Notes: generated by a model not told the origin, from the sequence alone. A stretch of 10,170 bases of DNA from Hyphomicrobiales bacterium (GCA_013214985.1 JABSRY010000048.1:1-10170); one strand, 5' to 3'; shown: positions 1 to 6,936, numbered from the stretch's first letter. Made by a program: numbers and translations.

Positions 1-544
1 CGTTGCAACGCTTTAAGCTCTTCTTGGATTATTTTACGTAAATTAGCGTCCAATGCGCCAAGCGGTTCATCAAGGAGCAAGATTTCAGGTTCTGTTACTA
101 ACCCTCTCGCTAGTGCCAAGCGCTGTCGTTGACCGCCAGATAAAGATCCTTCTCGAACATTTCGAATGTCTCCAAGCTCAAGTTTTTCGATAATGTCGTC
201 AACTCTGCGCTTAAGTTCATTAGGCTCAATTTTCCGAACCAAAAGACCAAATTCAATATTTTCTTGAACACTCATATGAGGAAATATTGCATAATTTTGA
301 AAATTGTTGCCGTTGGGCGCTTTTCTGCAGGCACATTGGTAAAGTTCTCACCGCCAATAAATAGGTCGCCAGATGTAATGCTTTCAAGACCAGCAATCAT
401 ACGTAACGTTGTTGTTTTGCCACAACCAGATGGGCCAACAAAAGATATAAACTCGCCGCGCTCTACATCAAGGTTAAAGGATTCTACAGCCAACATCGTG
501 CCAGCATATACCTTTTTAAGATTTTTCAATTCAAGGTTAAACAT
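1..544 (-). pseudogene. ABC transporter ATP-binding protein (PotA-like), frameshifted, runs off the window
   Basis: ATPase of a spermidine/putrescine-type importer; it would hydrolyse ATP at the inner face of the membrane. The ATG is at 544. Walker A (GPSGCGKTT) is at residues 37-45. The first frame stops at 272 after about 90 codons. Adding one base near 299-301 restores the expected Q-loop (FQNYAIFPHM); the next frame then gives the signature LSGGQRQR, Walker B LLLDEP and D-loop GALDANLRK, open to position 1. The C-terminal part, including any TOBE domain, lies outside the window. It is the last visible gene of the left operon, after the binding-protein gene and a hairpin. Family assignment is secure; PotA/FbpC-type substrate preference is inferred from the neighbouring PotC/PotD-like genes. 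The missing base is either a real mutation or a sequencing error; if real, only the first ~80 residues are made. Confidence 0.85.
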
Positions 545-580
545 AAATATTTCTAACTTAATTCCAATATTTTATTAAAT

Positions 581-613
581 TGGTGGAAGATAAAGAGAAT
601 AAATCTTCCACCA
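581..613 (-). promoter_or_regulatory. Intercistronic stem-loop between binding-protein and ATPase genes
   Basis: A perfect 11-bp inverted repeat (TGGTGGAAGAT / ATCTTCCACCA) with an 11-nt A-rich loop. It begins 9 nt after the binding-protein stop codon and ends 36 nt before the ATPase start. On the transcribed (minus) strand it is followed by an A/T-mixed stretch (ATTTAATAAAATATT) rather than a clean U-run, so it is a poor intrinsic terminator. It more likely stabilises the upstream mRNA or attenuates downstream expression, as intercistronic hairpins after solute-binding-protein genes often do. The structure is seen directly; the function is inferred. Confidence 0.6.
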
Positions 614-622
614 TTCCAGAGA

Positions 623-1841
623 TTAGGCGCTTAAAAATTCGTCCCAGCGTTGAATTAAATAATCATATTCATCTGGCCATTGATGCCAGTATGATACTTT
701 AGCCGCGCGCTCTTCAAGCGAACCACCATCACGCAGATCACCTTCATGAATTCCACGTTCACTGGCACCAATCCAAGGTTTTCCTTCATACCAGAACGCA
801 TATTTGTCTGGGTCCATTACGTTTTTAATTTGCGTAGATGGAGAATAATAACCTTGCTCTGAAACCAATATACCAGGAGGGCCAGATAACCAATAATCCG
901 CATAAGCATTAACTGCATCATCATTAGTCGTATTGGCAATTTTCGAAATACCAATAGACCAACCGCGATAACCTTCTTTAGGAACAGCATAAGAGCAAGG
1001 CACACCTTGCGCTTTAACAGCCATAACAGCAGGTTGCCATGCATCAGCTAAAATCATTTCGCCAGATGCAAGTAGGTTTACAAGCTCGCCAAAATCAGCC
1101 CACAGTGCGCGGAATTGACCTTCTTTTTTTCTTAGCAATCAAGAAATTAACAGCTTCATTAATTTCTTCTCTATTTGGATTACCTGGGTTTTTAACTTCA
1201 AGTAATTTAAGCGTGTTCATTGCTAAAATCGCTTGCCCAATAGCAATCAGAGGATCCACATTCAGTCCAGTTTTACCTCTGAACTTCGGATCAAATAAAG
1301 CAGTCCAAGTGTTTGCTTCTTCTGCACTCACAAGGTCAGGACGATAACCAATAGAATCAAAATTATAAACAGTTGGCACCATCCATAGTTTTGATTTCGC
1401 ATCATCAGCCCAAATTTGACCAGAAATTTGTGCTCTCGCTTCAATTCTAGGGTCAGCAGTGTTAAATATCGGGCGAATGCCGTCCCAATTTTTCAGGTCC
1501 TTAGTATCAATAGGTCTAATTGTATCGGTTTGGGTCATCGCAGGTAAACGCTCCCCAATAATTTCCCAACAATCATATGCTCTTGAACCAGAAAGTAGTT
1601 CAGTCTGAGTATCAGGGAAGATAGCAGCCTTACCACTTACTGACCCAATACCAGAGGAGTTTTTAAACTCGTTTAAGATACGTTCCTGAACCGTTACCGA
1701 AAGGCCAACAGTACGCAATTGTTGGCTCGCTAAGTGTTCACTTGCCCAAGCCATCGACGAATTCATCATCAATGGAACTGCTGCAGCTGTAGTACCAGCA
1801 TTGGCTAAAAAGCGCCTTCTATTCATAATAAAATTTTTCAT
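623..1841 (-). pseudogene. ABC transporter periplasmic solute-binding protein (PotD/PotF-like) with Tat signal, frameshifted
   Basis: Substrate receptor of the importer, working in the periplasm. I place the start at 1841 because AAGGAGG lies at 1846-1852; an in-frame ATG at 1883 lacks such a site. The N-terminus has a twin-arginine signal: MNRRRFL, then a hydrophobic stretch and a likely AWA cleavage site near residue 33. The mature part has PotD-like segments, for example WMVPTVYNFDSIGYR and later GYRGWSIGISK and EGKPWIGASERG. The frame breaks at 1124-1130, where AAG is followed by seven A residues; six would join the two halves into one protein of about 405 residues ending in IQRWDEFLSA. 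As written, the first frame stops soon after the run. Polymerase slippage, a sequencing error or true decay could each explain it. The substrate is unknown; the linked SDR genes suggest something oxidised after uptake. Confidence 0.85.
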
Positions 1842-1845
1842 TTTC

Positions 1846-1852
1846 CCTCCTT
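1846..1852 (-). promoter_or_regulatory. Strong ribosome-binding site that sets the binding-protein start
   Basis: AAGGAGG on the minus strand, 4 nt before the ATG at 1841. It is the best Shine-Dalgarno sequence in the window and selects the start that gives a Tat signal right at the N-terminus, over the upstream in-frame ATG at 1883. It lies in the 84-nt gap after the second SDR gene, where no other element is evident. Confidence 0.7.
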
Positions 1853-1925
1853 CAGGGTAGTGATTAACTATCTCTGGCGTCAATTATTTATATATTGATC
1901 ACCCTTTTTAATATCGGCCAATTTA

Positions 1926-2699
1926 TTAGTATCGACCAACCATTAAACCTCCATCGACCGTCAAAACTTGTCCAGTCAAGTATCGAGAACTATCCGATGC
2001 TAAAAACACAATAACATCAGCAATATCTTCGGGGTCACCAACGCGCCCCATCGGAATAAATGAAGCAGCTTGTTCAAGCCCAGCTTCACCTAAAGAATGT
2101 TGAACCGAAAGCGCCTGTGCCGTCTTAATATATCCGGGCGCCACGCCATTAACGCGAATTCCATCTTTTGCAAGCTCAACGGCTAATGCCCGTACCAAAC
2201 CCACCACGCCAGCTTTTGCAGCAGAATAAGCGACATGCTCATCCCAGCCATAGGCAACACCCATAATGGATGAAAGACAAATAATTGAACCATCATCTAG
2301 CGTTTTCATTTTGCCAGCAGCCGCTCTAACCAGTCGCATCATTCCCTTTAAATCAATATCAAAGGTTCTGTCCCATTTTTCATCGGTTAATTCATCCAAC
2401 GGAATCCTATGGGCAATACCAGCATTAGCTACCAAACAATCAATTGGGCCATACAATGTTTCAATATCATTCACCAAAGCGTCGGTTTGAGGCGTGGAAG
2501 TTACATCCAAAATATGGAACTCAGCTACCCCACCAGCGGTATTAATTTCCGCAACGGTTTGCAACCCTTCTGCTTCAAGAATATCAGTAACGATCACACG
2601 GTAATTCTTTTTTCCAAAAGCTAATGCAGTGGCCTTGCCAATCCCAATACCAGCCCCAGTAATTATTACATTTTTCTTATTTAACGCCTTTTCGCTCAT
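1926..2699 (-). CDS. SDR-family oxidoreductase (second of pair)
   Basis: Classical short-chain dehydrogenase/reductase of 257 residues, presumably a cytosolic NAD(P)-dependent alcohol or sugar dehydrogenase. Visible motifs: the cofactor loop TGAGIGIG (14-21); D39 at the end of beta-2, which favours NAD(H); NAG (92-94); catalytic S144, Y158 and K162 in the YSAAK context; and the C-terminal LTGQVLTVDGG. The position usually held by the catalytic-tetrad Asn is Asp116 (FDIDLKG). Its ATG overlaps the preceding SDR gene's stop by 4 nt (ATGA), so the two are probably translated together. The two differ clearly in sequence and are not a recent duplication. The substrate cannot be read from the sequence; placement between permease and binding-protein genes suggests it acts on the imported compound. 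Confidence 0.9.
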   Translation of the reverse strand: MSEKALNKKNVIITGAGIGIGKATALAFGKKNYRVIVTDILEAEGLQTVAEINTAGGVAEFHILDVTSTPQTDALVNDIETLYGPIDCLVANAGIAHRIPLDELTDEKWDRTFDIDLKGMMRLVRAAAGKMKTLDDGSIICLSSIMGVAYGWDEHVAYSAAKAGVVGLVRALAVELAKDGIRVNGVAPGYIKTAQALSVQHSLGEAGLEQAASFIPMGRVGDPEDIADVIVFLASDSSRYLTGQVLTVDGGLMVGRY

Positions 2700-3442
2700 A
2701 GCATTACATCTCCAGAATTGGGTCCCAAAGTCTGCCCAACATATATTTTCGCATCATCAGAAACTAAAAATGAAACCGTTGCCGCAACATCCTCAGCCGT
2801 GCCAAACTGCCCCAGTGGTAACTGAGCTGTCTTCATTTTTCTCCACGTTTCCGAAAGCTTCATTGTAAGTTCGGTGTCAATTGGTCCTGGCGCTACTGTG
2901 TTTACACGAATACCATGTTGGCTTACTTCACGGGCTAACGCTTTAGTAAGCCCAATAATGCCGGCTTTAGCAGCCGAATAATGCACCAATTCTGCAGCTC
3001 CAATTTGCCCCAGCTGAGAGGCCATATTCACAATCACGCCTGATTTTTTTACAAGCATAGATTTAATTGCACGTTGACAACCCAAAAAGCAGCCACGTAA
3101 ATGCACCGAAATCATTCTATCCCAATCATCTACGCTTAGTTCTACAAATGCTTTTTGTTGCACAATCCCAGCATTATTAACCAAAATATCGCAGCTACCC
3201 CAGTTTTTCTCACACAAGCTAAAAGTCGCTTCAACATCTTCTGGTATTGTCACATCACCTATAGATGGCATTGCAACAAGCCCCATTTTTTTAATCTGAG
3301 CTATCGTCTGTTCAACAGCATCTGGGTTCAGGTCGTTGGCAATTACTTTGGCACCTTCTGTAGCAAGCCTAATGGCAATCGCGCGGCCAATTCCTGAGCC
3401 AGCACCTGTAACAATAGCTGTTTTGTTATTTAAATTTCTCAT
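2696..3442 (-). CDS. SDR-family oxidoreductase (first of pair)
   Basis: Classical SDR of 248 residues. The Rossmann loop TGAGSGIG is at 12-19, D37 in ANDLN suggests NAD(H) preference, NNAG is at 89-92, and the catalytic residues are S142, Y155 and K159 (HYSAAK). His114 (SVHLRG) stands where most SDRs have the tetrad Asn. The C-terminal motif is GQTLGPNSGD, not the more usual VDGG, so the cofactor-proximal end is atypical. It overlaps the permease stop upstream and the second SDR start downstream, each by 4 nt. It looks intact. Likely role: one of two successive oxidation or reduction steps on the importer's substrate; 3-oxoacyl reductase-type names from homology alone would be unsafe. Confidence 0.9.
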   Translation of the reverse strand: MRNLNNKTAIVTGAGSGIGRAIAIRLATEGAKVIANDLNPDAVEQTIAQIKKMGLVAMPSIGDVTIPEDVEATFSLCEKNWGSCDILVNNAGIVQQKAFVELSVDDWDRMISVHLRGCFLGCQRAIKSMLVKKSGVIVNMASQLGQIGAAELVHYSAAKAGIIGLTKALAREVSQHGIRVNTVAPGPIDTELTMKLSETWRKMKTAQLPLGQFGTAEDVAATVSFLVSDDAKIYVGQTLGPNSGDVML

Positions 3443-4170
3443 GCAATTTCTTCCTGTATGCCAGAGTCGTCAACCTCAAGTTTGCGTGATGCACGAGCCA
3501 ATAAAATGACGTAGATTATCAAAAGAGAGAAAGAGAATAGGGTGGTTAAGATACCAAATGCGAATAAGTTGGGATGTATTTCAACAGAGAATGTTCCATA
3601 AATAGCGATCGGAATAGTCACATCTGAGCCACTTGTAAATAATGTCCGTGGAAACTCATCATAACTAAGTGTGAACGCAAATAGCATAGAGGATAGAATA
3701 CCAGGGAAAATAATCGGAAACGTTACTTTCTGAAAAGTACGACTAGGAGAAACACCCAGAGCTAGCGAAGCATCTTCCACTGAAGAGTCAAACCGATTAA
3801 AGATAGCCAACATTACTAAGAACGAGAACGGGAAGGTATATACAACATGCAATACAAACGAAGTTGACCACCAATGTTTATCAATACCAAGTTGGCTTGA
3901 AAGCAACGCCATACCAAGTCCTAACAATACGCCAGGTACCATCATACCTAAAATAACTAGATAGAAAACAACATTAGAGCCCCTAAATTTAGAACGAAAT
4001 GCTTGAGCTGTTAACGTTCCCAACACAGTAGAGACAACCATTGTCACTAACGCTAATGAAAGAGATCTGAACAAAGCATCACTCACATTAAGCGGTGCAA
4101 TTCGAGAAGGGGGAGCCAGCCCTAAAATATGCTCATACCAAAAGGTGGACCACTCAATAATTGGGAACTG
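3439..4170 (-). pseudogene. ABC transporter permease (PotC-like), 5' end removed at an IS boundary
   Basis: Inner-membrane permease of the importer (BPD_transp_1 fold). The frame stays open from the IS edge at 4170 through 28 extra codons (FPIIEWSTFWYEHILG and on) before the GTG at 4086. Those codons match the periplasmic loop normally found between TM1 and TM2 of PotC proteins, so the GTG is internal and has no ribosome-binding site. Five hydrophobic segments follow, at roughly 8-28, 39-63, 76-97, 126-142 and 174-197 counted from the GTG. The EAA coupling loop is EDASLALGVSPSRTFQKV (104-121). The N-terminal cytoplasmic end and TM1 are missing, as are the native start and the operon's upstream promoter. 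The stop overlaps the first SDR gene (ATGA). Any expression of the left operon must start within the IS or from an internal promoter. Confidence 0.85.
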
Positions 4171-4199
4171 GGTTCTGTCAGAAAGATTGTGTAAGTAGC
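4171..4199 (+). repeat. IS256-family left inverted repeat
   Basis: Begins GGTTCTGTCAGAAAG and ends GTGTAAGTAGC. It pairs with the reverse complement of 5527-5555, with mismatches only at positions 3, 4, 13, 15 and 16. The outer base is assigned from the shared GG and could be off by one or two. Confidence 0.85.
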
Positions 4200-4272
4200 A
4201 TTTATTGATTAGTTTTGAATATAGGGAAATTTTATAGTTACCCTGATATTTGAAGTTAGATCGGAGAATGTT

Positions 4273-5523
4273 ATGAAGAAGACAAAGAAGTCGAATAGTG
4301 GGCTACCCCCCAAATTACTTGCAGCCCTTTTAGAGCATAGTGATGGCCATGAATTATTTGGACGTGATGGATTTTTTCACCAATTAAAACAAGATCTTGT
4401 TAATGGCATCTTAGAGGGCGAGATGGAACATCATATCGGTTATGAGAAGCATGATAAATTGCCAAAACAAGTCACTAATCGTCGCAATGGTTACTCTACA
4501 AAGCGCGTTACGTCAGGCGATGATACGTTAGATTTAAATATCCCCCGTGACCGTGATGCAGATTTTGAACCCCAGCTCATCCCCAAGGGGGTTCGCCAGT
4601 TTAAGGGGGTTCGCCAGTTTGATGGTTTTGATGATAAGGTTATTTCGCTTTATGCTAGAGGCATGACGATGCGAGAAATCAGGGAGCATCTATACGAAAT
4701 CTACGGTACAGACGTGTCCCACGAGCTCATTTCAAAGGTCACTGACAAAGTGATGGATGACGTCACAGCATGGCAAAACCGTCCGTTGGACGCGGTATAT
4801 CCTATTGTTTATTTGGACTGCATCCATATTAAAACCCGTGATAACCATATGGTTCACAATAAAGCGGTCTATATCGCTCTGGCTGTGGATATGGAAGGCA
4901 AAAAAGAAATTCTCGGTCTTTGGATCAGTAAGAATGAAGGGGCTAAATTTTGGATGCAAGTCGTCACTGAGCTTAAAAATAGGGGTTTAGAAGATATTTT
5001 AATTGCCTGCGTAGATGGTCTGAAAGGTTTTGAGGAAGCTATAAATGCAGTCTTTCCTGAAACTATTGTCCAACTCTGCATTGTCCATATGGTACGCAAT
5101 AGTATGAAATTTGTCCCTTGGAAAGATAAAAAAATAGTGGCTGCAGATCTAAAGTCCATATATTCCGCTCCGTCAGAAGAAGCAGCTCTCTTGGAATTAG
5201 AGGCATTCAAAGAAAAGTGGGATGATAAATACCCGACAATATCAGCTATTTGGGAAAGAAACTGGGCAGGCATTACTCCATGCCTCGCTTTCCCCAAGCA
5301 TATTAAAAAAGCAATTTACACAACAAATGCCATCGAGGCCGTAAATCGCCAAATCCGTAAAATCATTAAAAACAAAGGTGTATTCCCAAATGACGATGCC
5401 GTAAAAAAATCTTTATATCTGGCCTTGCAAAATGCTCAGAAAAAATGGACAATGCCCATCAGGGATTGGCCACTAGCGTTAAACCAATTCGCTATTCTAT
5501 TTGAAGGTAGAATAAAATTTTAA
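4273..5523 (+). CDS. IS256-family (mutator-type) transposase
   Basis: DDE transposase of 416 residues that cuts and rejoins the ends of its own element; usual family length is about 390-420. Start ATG is preceded by GGAG at 4263-4266. Catalytic residues: D182 (YLDCIHIK), D248 (CVDGLKGFEEA) and E355 (TTNAIEAVNRQIRK). The family's C-x2-H signature is at C268-H272 (QLCIVHMVRNS). The N-terminal part has the usual MEHHIGYEKHD segment and helical DNA-binding region; the C-terminus is complete. One oddity: KGVRQF occurs twice in tandem (105-110 and 111-116), just before the conserved DGFDDKVISLYARG segment. The reading frame is otherwise undamaged, so the enzyme may be active unless the six-residue insertion harms it. 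Confidence 0.95.
   Translation: MKKTKKSNSGLPPKLLAALLEHSDGHELFGRDGFFHQLKQDLVNGILEGEMEHHIGYEKHDKLPKQVTNRRNGYSTKRVTSGDDTLDLNIPRDRDADFEPQLIPKGVRQFKGVRQFDGFDDKVISLYARGMTMREIREHLYEIYGTDVSHELISKVTDKVMDDVTAWQNRPLDAVYPIVYLDCIHIKTRDNHMVHNKAVYIALAVDMEGKKEILGLWISKNEGAKFWMQVVTELKNRGLEDILIACVDGLKGFEEAINAVFPETIVQLCIVHMVRNSMKFVPWKDKKIVAADLKSIYSAPSEEAALLELEAFKEKWDDKYPTISAIWERNWAGITPCLAFPKHIKKAIYTTNAIEAVNRQIRKIIKNKGVFPNDDAVKKSLYLALQNAQKKWTMPIRDWPLALNQFAILFEGRIKF
4585..4620 (+). repeat. 18-bp perfect tandem duplication inside the transposase gene
   Basis: Two identical 18-bp units, 4585-4602 and 4603-4620, each encoding KGVRQF, so the frame is kept. Perfect identity suggests a recent slippage event; related transposases normally have one such unit before DGFDD. 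Confidence 0.9.
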
Positions 5524-5526
5524 ACA

Positions 5527-5555
5527 GCTACTTACACAAAATATCTGACAGCTCC
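5527..5555 (-). repeat. IS256-family right inverted repeat
   Basis: Read on the minus strand it begins GGAGCTGTCAGATATTTTG and ends GTGTAAGTAGC. It starts 4 nt after the last base of the transposase stop codon, which is compact but normal for this family. Confidence 0.85.
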
Positions 5556-5557
5556 TT

Positions 5558-5710
5558 AAAAAGTTGACCAAGCAAATGATGGGGTTCAAGTCGTTTCACT
5601 CTGCTTCTGCTACACTGGTGGGAATTGAGGTTACACATATGATACGCAAACAACAATTTGAAACCACTGGTAAAACTGCTTTCCAACAATTTGCTGCACT
5701 TGCTGAATAA
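5558..5710 (+). pseudogene. IS6-family transposase, C-terminal fragment
   Basis: Fifty codons open from the IS256 edge to TAA at 5708. The translation contains MMGFKSFHSASATLVGIE followed by THMIRKQQF and ends in AFQQFAALAE. The GFKSFxSAxxTLxGIExxHMIRK pattern is the conserved C-terminus of IS6-family DDE transposases. The helix-turn-helix and all three catalytic acidic residues are gone. The internal ATG at 5640 is not a real start. Identification rests on motif recall from this family; a database search would settle it. Confidence 0.75.
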
Positions 5711-5738
5711 CTGTGTCTAACAAATGGGGTGACCCCGT

Positions 5739-6176
5739 CTATATTAGCAGTTTGCGACAGAACCTATATTTTGCATGTTTACCAATGATCACACCTAATT
5801 CGACTTCCCAGTCGGTCTTAACAGAATTTCGCGGCATTTCAATATTGTCATTCGGCCCACAAATGGCCGATGTGGCTTTGCTAAATATAACAGGTTCCTT
5901 GGGTAACTCCATACCTGACTCTGCGGCATGATCGGCATAGTTCAACCCAATACAAATGAATTTTCCAACATTACCGACGCAAGCGCCAATACGCGGATTA
6001 TCGGTTATAATCTCTAATTCATCAAGGTTGAGTTGACGAATTTTGTTTAAGACTTCATCACTTAAATTATTTCCAGAAAAGTCATCAATAATGTGAGACA
6101 GGTCGCGAATTTCATCGTCATTGTCTAAAATTGCTGGCTTTTCGAAACCTTTTTGGCCATAGCGTAATAATTTCAT
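5739..6176 (-). pseudogene. Fumarylacetoacetate hydrolase-family protein (2,4-diketo-3-deoxy-L-fuconate hydrolase type), 3' half lost
   Basis: The family cleaves 2,4-diketo-3-deoxy-sugar acids (or related acylpyruvates) to pyruvate plus a hydroxy acid, the last step of the non-phosphorylating fucose/rhamnose routes. ATG at 6176 with AGGAAA upstream. About 137 native residues are present: an N-terminal domain starting MKLLRYG, then FICIGLNYADHAAESGM (73-89), PVIFSKATSA, and DWEVELGVIIGKHAKY (122-137). E124 and E126 are the usual metal-binding pair. Coding then enters the IS6 repeat and ends eight codons later (RFCRKLLI). Family members are about 280 residues, so the third metal ligand (Asp) and most of the catalytic barrel are missing; the product should be inactive. 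It follows the BDH2-like SDR gene by 22 nt. The sugar specificity is inferred from context. Confidence 0.85.
5747..5764 (-). repeat. IS6-family terminal inverted repeat (right end)
   Basis: On the minus strand it reads GGTTCTGTCGCAAACTGC, the pattern of IS6-family ends (GG-T/C-CTGT-GCAAA). The hydrolase coding sequence stops matching its family exactly here, which supports 5764 as the outer base. Confidence 0.7.
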
Positions 6177-6198
6177 AACGTTTCCTAATTTTAACTAA

Positions 6199-6936
6199 TT
6201 AATTTGACCAACCGCCATCAATTACATGAGTTTGCCCGCTAGTATAAGACGATAAATCGCTCGCTAAATACACCGCTAAAGAAGCAATTTCTGATGCTTT
6301 ACCGAGTCGTCCCATGGGTTGGCGGGCAATAAAATCTGCTTTAGCCTTTTCATAATCACCCGTGGCTTTTAGTCGCTCTTCTAAAGAAGGTGATTCAACA
6401 GTCCCAGGGCAGATGGCGTTACATCTGATACCATGGGTTATATAATCCGCCGCTATAGATTTGGTCAGCCCGATCAGAGCCGCTTTACTAGCGCAATAAG
6501 CAAAACGATTTGGTACACCTTTGATGCTAGAGGCAACTGATGACATATTTACGATTGATCCACCATTATTTTTTATCATTTCTGGTAAAAATGATTTTAT
6601 AATTTGATAAGCACCAGAGACATTAACATTGAAAGACAAATCCCAAGCCGTTTGATCGCAATCTAAAATGGTTCCGTTATGAACAAAGCCAGCACAATTG
6701 AAAATAACATCTACTGCTCCAATTTTTTGTGCTAAATCACTTACCGCTAGACTGTCGGTAACGTCTAATTGTTCGACTTGACAATTGCTCTGTTGGGAAA
6801 GGTCGTACAACAAATTTGTATTTATATCTGTAGCAATTATAGTAGCGCCTTCTGCCAAAAATATTTCGGCAGTGGCGCGGCCAATGCCTTGCCCTGCAGC
6901 GGTTAAAAGACAGGTTTTTCCATCTAAAACTCCCAT
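6199..6936 (-). CDS. SDR-family dehydrogenase, BDH2-like (2-keto-3-deoxy-L-fuconate dehydrogenase type)
   Basis: Intact 245-residue SDR preceded by AAGGAAAA. It closely follows the BDH2/DHRS6 pattern: LTAAGQGIG (11-19), ATDIN with D37 for NAD, FNCAGFVHNGTILDCD (79-94), N105, S133, Y147 and K151, NMSSVASSIKGVPNRFAY (130-147), CPGTVESPSLEERL, and the C-terminal HVIDGGWSN. Arg144 matches the carboxylate-binding arginine of BDH2. Bacterial relatives oxidise 2-keto-3-deoxy-L-fuconate (or rhamnonate) to the 2,4-diketo acid, which the following FAH-family enzyme would cleave, so gene order mirrors the pathway. A 69-nt AT-rich gap separates it from the UxaA gene, the largest break in the operon; a weak 5-bp hairpin at 6969-6984 lies there. 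3-hydroxybutyrate dehydrogenase is the main alternative. Confidence 0.9.
   Translation of the reverse strand: MGVLDGKTCLLTAAGQGIGRATAEIFLAEGATIIATDINTNLLYDLSQQSNCQVEQLDVTDSLAVSDLAQKIGAVDVIFNCAGFVHNGTILDCDQTAWDLSFNVNVSGAYQIIKSFLPEMIKNNGGSIVNMSSVASSIKGVPNRFAYCASKAALIGLTKSIAADYITHGIRCNAICPGTVESPSLEERLKATGDYEKAKADFIARQPMGRLGKASEIASLAVYLASDLSSYTSGQTHVIDGGWSN

Larger units (their letters stand above)
4171..5555 (+). mobile_element. IS256-family insertion sequence, complete
   Basis: About 1385 bp, bounded by 29-bp imperfect inverted repeats matching at 24 positions and both beginning with GG. One full-length transposase gene fills it. IS256-family elements usually create 8-9 bp target duplications, but the flanks (GGGAACTG left, TTAAAAAG right) do not match. 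The left end lies inside the permease gene and the right end inside an IS6-family remnant, so the two flanks come from different places. Deletion next to the element, or recombination between two copies, would give this arrangement. Confidence 0.9.
5556..5764 (+). mobile_element. IS6-family element, 3' remnant
   Basis: The right end of an IS6-type element: the last ~50 codons of its transposase, about 36 nt of spacer, and a right terminal repeat ending at 5764. Everything to the left has been replaced by the IS256-family element. The remnant cannot move by itself. Its right end interrupts the hydrolase gene in the next module. No matching 8-bp target duplication is found left of the IS256 element, so the original left flank has been lost or moved. 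Confidence 0.75.

Noticed and set aside
264..578. A 104-codon plus-strand frame antisense to the ATPase gene.
   Set aside because: Its sequence is the mirror of conserved ABC ATPase codons; it is a shadow frame.
1120..1135. AAAAAAAG as a dnaX-like programmed -1 frameshift site in the binding-protein gene.
   Set aside because: The frame needed downstream requires skipping one base (+1), not a -1 shift, and binding proteins have no known reason for programmed shifting.
3439..4086. The permease as a complete 215-residue protein starting at GTG 4086.
   Set aside because: There is no ribosome-binding site, the upstream frame is open and matches the family up to the IS boundary, and TM1 would be absent.
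4155..5570. A target-site duplication around the IS256 element.
   Set aside because: The 8-9 bases on each side do not match, even if the ends are moved by one or two bases.
5713..5931. A 72-codon plus-strand frame across the IS6 right end.
   Set aside because: It is antisense to the hydrolase gene plus IS repeat sequence and has no family-like features.
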